Positions 58,061 to 64,000 of a stretch of 64,000 nt of DNA are shown piece by piece. The stretch spans positions 160,104-224,103 of the forward strand of contig AJFK01001077.1 of NCBI GenBank assembly GCA_000467715.1. The letters are read 5' to 3'. Within the stretch, counting starts at the first letter, position 1. The number at the start of each line of letters is the position of its first letter. The notes beneath the pieces were generated by a model. The model ran no database searches, was not told the origin of the DNA, and was given only the letters and a program-made list of their open reading frames with translations. This DNA comes from Hysterium pulicare CBS 123377 (lineage: Eukaryota > Ascomycota > Dothideomycetes > Hysteriales > Hysteriaceae). A program made the translations under genes and the position numbers.

Positions 58061-59863
58061 ATGGCAGGCTCAGCTGCAGAGCGCTTCGGCTTCGTTGCTC
58101 TCGGCTTCGCCATTGGAGTCATTGTCGGAGCATCGACCGTATTCTACTATTTCTACCGTCGCGAACAGCAATGGAACGAGGATGGAATAGAAGACCAAAC
58201 TATAAGTCGTCCAGGATACTCACCCTCTCCTTCAGATTCGGAGTCAAGCTGGCCGACATGTCCACCAACGAATGATACTCATCAGTCCATCCCGAAAGAT
58301 CAATATCGAGAGGTTGGACCCTGTGGTGGTGGCCCTTCATCAAATGTTCATGCCGTAATATCCAACCCACCCTCATCCCAGAGGAGCGGGCGTGGTACTC
58401 TCGATATTAACCGTCTTCATAATCACAGAGATATCTTGGCCAGAGGTGAATATTCCCCATCAAGTATGGGTCCCGCGATACCAAGCCCATACCTGCCCTG
58501 GAGAGAAGAAACTCGCTCCATGCTTGTTGCTCGTCGTCTTCGTGAGGCACGGGAGGCAAAAGATGCCGCCATTGCCATTGCAATGCAGGCAGAGGAGGAA
58601 CAAAAACATCGTAGGGATCTGCGGTCTCCGAATGAACAGCGGAAAGAAATCGGATCATCGAAATCGCTAAAGGGAGAAACCACGTATTATCAGCGAAACT
58701 CCGACACTATGCCCAACGACGGCAGCTTTGGCGCCACAATTATAGATGGACATAATGGTAGCCGACCCAGAGTGGAGAGGAGAACTGGATACCAATCTTT
58801 CTCCCCCGTCGACAGAGAGACAATGGATGCATGGAATCTTTATGGATACAAGTCCCAGATTGAATCCCACCAGAAAGTTCAGAATGACAGGAAAAAGACA
58901 AGCAAAAGAACGAGTCCGACTAACCACGTCAAAGTGAAACCTTCCAACGGTCCACCTGACGAGAGGAGTTCAACTGCTACTAGGGGTGCTACGGATAGCT
59001 CAGCATCGACATCCAGACCCAGAGGAGAGGAACAACAGCAGCCTATCGAAAATGACGATCGAATGTTTTTCCGACACCCCAAGCGAAATGCGATGAGCCA
59101 CAATTATGGCCCTGAGGTTTTCCGTGCGTATGAAGAGGAGCAAGAGCGACTCAGGCTGCGGCCCTCACGACCAAATACTCAGGGACGGTCATCGCAAAGT
59201 ATGGAAAGAAGGCGTTCTGTCAAAGAAGAAGAGGGTCCAGCACCTGAAGCGGATCATGATGAAAACGCTCTTGCCAGTGCTAGTCCAACTGTTAAAGGAG
59301 CGATGTCACTGCCCGTCATCGAAGAAGATGAAATATGGCCTCCATATAATCCGCTTCGGGAGAGGACAAGCAGCCTCATAGCAGTTCCATCAACTTCCCC
59401 TCCGACAAGCCGCCCACGGAGTGAGCATCAACATAGTACCCGTCCAGAACCACCAAACCCTTCCATTTCAATATTAACGGAAACGGAGGATGACTTCTTG
59501 ACTCAGACCCACGAGGATCAAACTATTGGTGAACACTTAGATATCCAGAGCCGATTGCCACTCGATCGAGTTTCGCAAGTTGGAAGCCAGGATGACGAGT
59601 CCATTAACAGCCTTCATCACAGTCCCACCCCTCTAAACAGTCCGGCGAGTAGTAACAGGAGTGGCGGTTTCGGCGGCTCTGACACAACAACTCCGATATC
59701 CCCTTCAACAAGCTCTTCGGTCATTCTAGGATCTGAGGAGAGTCTTTATGCACGACGTCGTAGTGAGCCAGTGCCAGCCATTGGGAACTGGCTACTGGAG
59801 GATCGAGATGCGTCCATGGCGGAGAGATCTCGAAGGTTGTCGGTCGTGGATGTGTGTGGATGA
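58061..59863 (+). CDS. Orphan membrane-anchored disordered protein 4
   Basis: 600 residues, single exon. Start MAGSAAERFGFVALGFAIGV at 58061, with a glycine-rich membrane helix to about residue 31 and a basic stop (FYYFYRREQQW). The long tail is disordered with a helical charged patch (MLVARRLREAREAKDAAIAI) and Ser/Pro-rich stretches such as SPSDSESSWP. The end is LSVVDVCG. No catalytic domain. It is the intact partner of the duplicate at 56934. Signal-anchor topology with a short lumenal or external end is predicted. Confidence 0.7.
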   Translation: MAGSAAERFGFVALGFAIGVIVGASTVFYYFYRREQQWNEDGIEDQTISRPGYSPSPSDSESSWPTCPPTNDTHQSIPKDQYREVGPCGGGPSSNVHAVISNPPSSQRSGRGTLDINRLHNHRDILARGEYSPSSMGPAIPSPYLPWREETRSMLVARRLREAREAKDAAIAIAMQAEEEQKHRRDLRSPNEQRKEIGSSKSLKGETTYYQRNSDTMPNDGSFGATIIDGHNGSRPRVERRTGYQSFSPVDRETMDAWNLYGYKSQIESHQKVQNDRKKTSKRTSPTNHVKVKPSNGPPDERSSTATRGATDSSASTSRPRGEEQQQPIENDDRMFFRHPKRNAMSHNYGPEVFRAYEEEQERLRLRPSRPNTQGRSSQSMERRRSVKEEEGPAPEADHDENALASASPTVKGAMSLPVIEEDEIWPPYNPLRERTSSLIAVPSTSPPTSRPRSEHQHSTRPEPPNPSISILTETEDDFLTQTHEDQTIGEHLDIQSRLPLDRVSQVGSQDDESINSLHHSPTPLNSPASSNRSGGFGGSDTTTPISPSTSSSVILGSEESLYARRRSEPVPAIGNWLLEDRDASMAERSRRLSVVDVCG

Positions 59864-60067
59864 AATGTATTGATTTAGCGTAACGGTTGTGGACTTTTCC
59901 GGTACTTGGATGAATTTGGAGTACTCATGATGATGGACGTGCTTGCACTTGAGACGATCATAGGAACTTTATGTTTGGGTTGATTTAGTGTTTTTCATTT
60001 GTCTATAGAGGTATCAGTAGGATCTATTCATCGTTTCATAAGCTCATACATATACTCTTCACGCATC
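59864..60067. other. Convergent 3' flanks
   Basis: Short AT-rich region between the orphan array and the pirin gene. Confidence 0.6.
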
Positions 60068-61018
60068 CTACATCGCCAAGTCAAAGAGCAAAAACTCCGC
60101 AGGTGTCTCCCCCACACTCTCCACCTCAATCTTTCCCGGTCCTTTCACACCCTGCACGAAAGCACCATCGCCCTCTCCCAAGATTGTGTCCCGGACCTTA
60201 ATCTTCGCACCCCCTTCCTTCGGCTGCGCCCTCTTGTTCATTACAACCTGCAAATACACCTTTCTCGGGCCTTCCTCGACAACATCATGCACGACCTTCT
60301 TCCCTGGAGCCAAAATGCTAGCACTCATACTGAGGTCTGCCTGAAGCGGAATGGGTGTCTCAACACCTACTTCGGTCTTTATCTTATCCACCCTATCCGT
60401 GTATTCCATAATCCTCACCAACCTATCCGTCTTCATCTCGTCCGTAAATGTCTTAGTTTCATAATGCGGCTTTAACCCACTTTGATTCGGCTTCGCCCAA
60501 ATCTGCAAGAAATGTACTTCATCGTTTCGGTTACGGTTATATTCGCTATGTCTAATTCCCGTTCCGGCGCTCGTGAATTGAACTTCTCCACGCTTGAGAT
60601 TCTCCAGGTTGCCTAGACTGTCTTTATGTTCAAGGGTCCCGTTCACGATGTACGAAAAGATGAGGAACTCGGCGTGTCCGTGCGTGCCGAAGCCAGTAGA
60701 TGGCTTGACGCGGTCTTCGTTGATGACGCGTAGAGGACCGAAAGATTCATACTTCTCATCGAAGTAGGAGGCGAAAGAAAAAGTGTGGTATGTGTAGAGC
60801 CAGTCATGATCGGCATGACCTCTAGTTGACCAGGGACGCTTTGTGATTTGGAGCGATTCGTTTGCGGTTGTGGACATTGTGCGAAAGGTTGTTGGCTTTG
60901 ATAAGAGTTTAGGGAGGGAAGTTCTGATTGAATTGAAGAGAGCCAGGATGACTACTAGAAAAGGGATTAATGTAGCTAAAGTCTTTGTCTTTGAAGAGAA
61001 CTGAGGTGTGTCTGTCAT
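60068..61018 (-). CDS. Pirin-family protein
   Basis: Bicupin of the pirin (YhhW-like) family, Fe-binding; members act as nuclear cofactors or quercetin dioxygenases. Metal ligands lie in FGTHGHAEFLIFSYIVNGTL (two His) with further residues in GTGIRHSEYNRN. The body starts MSTTANESLQITKRPWSTRG at about 60877. An upstream in-frame ATG (61018) adds 47 residues holding a hydrophobic helix (TLATLIPFLVVILALFNSI), which could be a membrane or mitochondrial anchor. The C-terminal cupin ends GETPAEFLLFDLAM. The TATA box at 61057-61064 is only about 40 bases from the first ATG, so both starts may be used. 316 residues for the long form, about 269 for the short form. Confidence 0.93.
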   Translation of the reverse strand: MTDTPQFSSKTKTLATLIPFLVVILALFNSIRTSLPKLLSKPTTFRTMSTTANESLQITKRPWSTRGHADHDWLYTYHTFSFASYFDEKYESFGPLRVINEDRVKPSTGFGTHGHAEFLIFSYIVNGTLEHKDSLGNLENLKRGEVQFTSAGTGIRHSEYNRNRNDEVHFLQIWAKPNQSGLKPHYETKTFTDEMKTDRLVRIMEYTDRVDKIKTEVGVETPIPLQADLSMSASILAPGKKVVHDVVEEGPRKVYLQVVMNKRAQPKEGGAKIKVRDTILGEGDGAFVQGVKGPGKIEVESVGETPAEFLLFDLAM

Positions 61019-61056
61019 TAAAAAGAGGTAGAGTGAATGATTTCGAATTCGAGAGG

Positions 61057-61064
61057 CTTTTATA
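61057..61064 (-). promoter_or_regulatory. TATA box of the pirin gene
   Basis: TATAAAAG on the minus strand, about 40 bases from the upstream ATG and about 180 from the internal ATG. Confidence 0.6.
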
Positions 61065-61426
61065 TGTACATAAAGAGAAACAAAGGAAAATACTAGCAGC
61101 TTGGAGATCTATTGCCCTTGATGCTCAGTGATTCTAGAGATGCATGTCATTGATCACTAAGGTGTTGGTAAGGATTTTGGAGAGGTCTTCCGCTCTGTCA
61201 GCGATGACGTTCAGCCTTGGCTTTCCTAATGGAAAATCTTCGCTAAAGCGGCGGAATTGGCCCGCGGATTTGGCTTTCACGACTTATGCCGAAAGATGAT
61301 TCATCATTCTTGCTCCTGGCTGACCACACCCTTCACCACTCTGCTTCTCCAACTCATAGTAGGCAAGAAAGAATGCGCTGGATCACAGCATGCTGAGGAA
61401 GTCCTTACCGAGCGCATTAGATACCA
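61065..61426. other. Divergent region between pirin and methyltransferase-like genes
   Basis: No other gene supported. Promoters of both genes must lie here. Confidence 0.5.
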
Positions 61427-62697
61427 ATGCCGCCCAAAGCAGTGTCCTCAGGGCGCGGCCCTTATTGCATCGACGCAGAGCGTCCCTTTGATCCAGATAA
61501 ATCAGTTGCAGATTTGAACGATGAATGCACACCTGATGTCTCGGAAGACCCTTGGAAGAGCCGATATTTCATGAAATGCATAATCGACTTATTCGACCTT
61601 TCAGAAACAGATAATTATGCGTATCAGGCATTAGGTACAACGACCTTAAAACAGGCTCAGATAGCCATCAATGCGAAGAGGAAGAACAGGTTGCATGATT
61701 GGTATGTAGACGGCGAAGGGAAAGTAGTAAGTTAACTACTCATCTAATTTACCACCATATCCATATATGCCTCTTTGTTCATTGCTCGGCGTACCTAATA
61801 ATTGAACGAGAACCAGTCCTAAGATTCCTTCCATCCTAGATTGATCATCCACCCCTCTATGACTGCGTCGCATACACAGAGATCTTCTCTCCCACTGTCT
61901 CCCTCCCAAAAGCCCTCAATGCCTTCAAATCGCAAGCCAAAACTGGCTCATTGCGCGCCACAATAAGCACCCACCTGTCCAGTAAATACCACAACACGAT
62001 ACCTGGGCTCCTACCATCAAAACCTAAGCCCAACCGCAAACATGCAAACCCCTACTACTCCTTCTGGACCTACTCCAGCAACGAGCTAGAATGGGCGGGA
62101 CCCTGGTCCGGCACCTCTCAAATAAAACAATCTCACCACATCCTTCTCATATTCTACCACCATTTCGGGTGTGTTGTCCCCTCGTACGCAGCGCTCTGGG
62201 CGATAGCCAAGCTAGCGCAACCGAATAAACCGAGCAAAGAGCCTGTGAGGCCGATTCTGGATATGGGATCTGGATGCGGGTACTGGACTTTTATGCTGCG
62301 AATTCTACAGCTTGAGCAGGGGATGAAAGAGTTAGAAGTTCGCGCGATTGACAATCAGGCTTCTATCTATCGGACCATGTGGATAGCGGATACGATACAT
62401 CAGAGTGGAACAGAATACCTCGAGGCTCATAATGGTGGCGAGGGATGCATATTGCTGCTCGTCTATCCGCAAGCTACGGGCGATTTTACGGCACCGATCT
62501 TGAGAGCATTCAAGGGCGATACGATTGTCGTTGCTGGGACCCAGAATCAGAATGGCTTTACGGCTTTTGTGGACGCTGTTGTGGATGATTGGGTAAAGGA
62601 ACATTTATCGGAATTTGATTTGGGACTGCGGATGCCGTTACCTAGCTTTCCCGGGAAAGATGAGGCGCTTTTCGTTTTTCAGAGGAAAAGGGGGTAG
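61427..62697 (+). CDS. SAM-dependent methyltransferase-like protein
   Basis: Two exons: 61427 to about 61732 encodes MPPKAVSSGRGPYCIDAERP, a helical stretch and ends GEGKV; after an intron (donor GTAAGT, acceptor CATCCTAG) the frame continues IDHPPLYDCVAYTEIFSPTV. The class I methyltransferase glycine motif is in PILDMGSGCGYWTFML, followed by LEVRAIDNQASIYRTMWIAD, where the acidic residue after the second strand would bind the SAM ribose. GDFTAPILRAFKGDTIVVAG is the later beta-strand region. About 350 residues. The family is a fungal group of unknown substrate, seen here without the known catalytic signatures of any named methyltransferase. Confidence 0.82.
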
Positions 62698-63336
62698 GAG
62701 GTGAGGAAATCTGTGGTCTGGTCGGAGCTTCTACTCTTTGAGACGAAATCCGGTAAAACTTTTGAGATGGTTTTACAGCTGAATTCAAGGTAGTACTGAG
62801 AGACTCAAAGTGCATATGGAGGAATAACATAATGTTCTTATAGATTCGAGCCGAAAAGAGATTTGTCTTCGAACTCCTTATTTTGATCCGTTGTCACCTG
62901 AGTGGAACGTTAAGTACTACGACTGCGAGATTTAGTATCCTTAGTCGCGAACTTTATTTCGTAAACGCTAATTTTGATCAGGTTTACTCTACTTATTTGT
63001 GTGGGCATTATCCATTCGTGTCAGCGATACATCCACGCTGATAAATTTTCTTTTCATGTACTAAACTTTTGGAGGGTTGCCTGCCCAGTGTGACAGATAG
63101 TGAGGCCATCGTGATGGGATCCAACCGTGGGTAAGATTATACCTCCTTAGAATCTTCACAGCAATGTAATAGTTAGGTAACTTCGAACTCAAAATTTGAA
63201 GTATAATAAGGTGCAAGATCAAAACCTGCTCCTCCTAAACGTAAATCTCCCTTTCAAAAAAGCCATTTCTCAAAAAACCCTTTCTTTTCGATATCCGCAG
63301 CCTCTTCATCTTCGCGCGAAGAAAATCGATGCTATC
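62698..63336. other. Intergenic, phospholipase promoter
   Basis: A TATAAT-like element is near 63203, about 130 bases before the phospholipase start. No other gene supported. Confidence 0.55.
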
Positions 63337-63876
63337 ATGAAACTCACATGCCTCCTTCCACTCCTTCCCCTCGCCCTCGCTCTGCCAGCCCAGACGAAGC
63401 CTCAGCCTACAGTCAACGCCACCTACTTAGCGGAGCTTACCCACCAACTCCATACTTTCGCGCCGCCAACACATAACAAACTAGAAGAAACAACAAACCA
63501 TCTCGTCTTCAATACCAGCATGGCCGAATTCCAAACCGCTCGAGACGCCCATTCACCATCCGACTTGGACTGGACCTCCGACGGCTGCAGTCACGTCGAA
63601 AGCTATCCCAAGGGCTTCAAATTCTTGGCGTGTTGCCAGCGGCATGATTTCGGGTATACGAACTTTAAGAAGCAGAAGAGGTTTAGGCCGGAATATAAGG
63701 CAATGACTGATCAAGGGTTCTTGATTGATATGTATGCGGTTTGTGGCGCTGTTCCCGCCGGCAACGATCCGGATAGGAGTGTTTGTTATCAGATTGCTGG
63801 GACTTATTATGTTGGTGTTGCGCTGCGAGGAAATATGACGTGGGAGGCTGCGCCAAAACCGAGTGGTTGTAAATAA
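63337..63876 (+). CDS. Secreted fungal/bacterial-type phospholipase A2
   Basis: Small secreted PLA2 of the group XIV type that releases the sn-2 fatty acid of phospholipids using calcium. Start at 63337 (MKLTCLLPLLPLALALPAQT), a clear signal peptide cleaved after about residue 17; the longer frame upstream lacks such a signal. The core has the C-C-x-x-H-D active site in LACCQRHDFGYTN with the catalytic His-Asp pair, DWTSDGCSHV as the calcium-binding region, and cysteines placed for two disulfides (DGCS, CCQ, YAVCGAV, SVCYQ). The protein ends APKPSGCK. No intron. 179 residues, usual length. Apparently intact and extracellular; members are used in nutrition, signalling or host interaction. Confidence 0.93.
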   Translation: MKLTCLLPLLPLALALPAQTKPQPTVNATYLAELTHQLHTFAPPTHNKLEETTNHLVFNTSMAEFQTARDAHSPSDLDWTSDGCSHVESYPKGFKFLACCQRHDFGYTNFKKQKRFRPEYKAMTDQGFLIDMYAVCGAVPAGNDPDRSVCYQIAGTYYVGVALRGNMTWEAAPKPSGCK

Positions 63877-64000
63877 AGAGGTAAGGATTGGAAGGTTGAA
63901 GGATGGAAGAAGATACAGGTGATCCGACTCTCGATATCGATAATTCGTAGAATTCATGGATAGAGTACTAGTTGCGGTAAGCCTTTCTATTACCCCTAAA
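63877..64000. other. 3' flank to window end
   Basis: No feature supported. Confidence 0.6.

Overview
The window is nuclear DNA of a filamentous ascomycete (Pezizomycotina). Genes are split by many short introns of about 50 bases with GTRAGT-type donors, CTRAY-like branch sites and YAG acceptors. The gene set is typical of these fungi: a Hog1-type stress MAP kinase, a Zn2Cys6 regulator, a HET-C2-like glycolipid transfer protein, a DUF3431 protein, F-box-like proteins, a secreted fungal phospholipase A2 and S/T-rich surface proteins. I cannot fix the genus from sequence alone; Leotiomycetes is a guess. There is no rRNA, CRISPR array, or recognisable transposase or reverse transcriptase.

Layout. 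1-16 kb holds housekeeping genes: HOG1, the late-secretory protein AVL9, an F-box-like protein, a TatD/Scn1 metal hydrolase, an SDR oxidoreductase, a Mit_KHE1 mitochondrial K+/H+ exchange protein and an SRF1-like four-helix membrane protein. 16-29 kb holds a cupin, the SCF cullin CUL1, a full-length ABCB exporter and, divergent from it, a Zn2Cys6 transcription factor. 29-35.5 kb holds a RING-YEATS fusion gene set among copies of a short repeat, then GLTP/HET-C2, a tartrate-dehydrogenase-like enzyme, the mitochondrial inner-membrane protease subunit IMP2 and the mitochondrial isocitrate dehydrogenase subunit IDH2. 35.5-50 kb holds a divergent kinase, a small single-helix protein gene, a mucin-like membrane protein, a DUF3431 protein, a nonsense-interrupted F-box-like gene, exocyst SEC5, a repeat-rich basic protein and a BTB protein. 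50-60 kb is gene-poor and lineage-specific in look: an acidic nuclear-type protein and four consecutive same-strand genes, three of which encode an N-terminal membrane helix followed by a long disordered tail. 60-64 kb holds a pirin, a methyltransferase-like protein and a secreted phospholipase A2.

The main unusual points are these. A previously unlabelled repeat family of about 190 bp has four copies, one swelling an AVL9 intron and three clustered around the RING-YEATS gene. The RING-YEATS architecture itself suggests a ubiquitin ligase that reads acylated chromatin. The 53-60 kb orphan array contains one diverged duplicate pair. A 71-residue single-helix protein is encoded across one intron. 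Two genes have in-frame TAG codons followed by further coding-like sequence.
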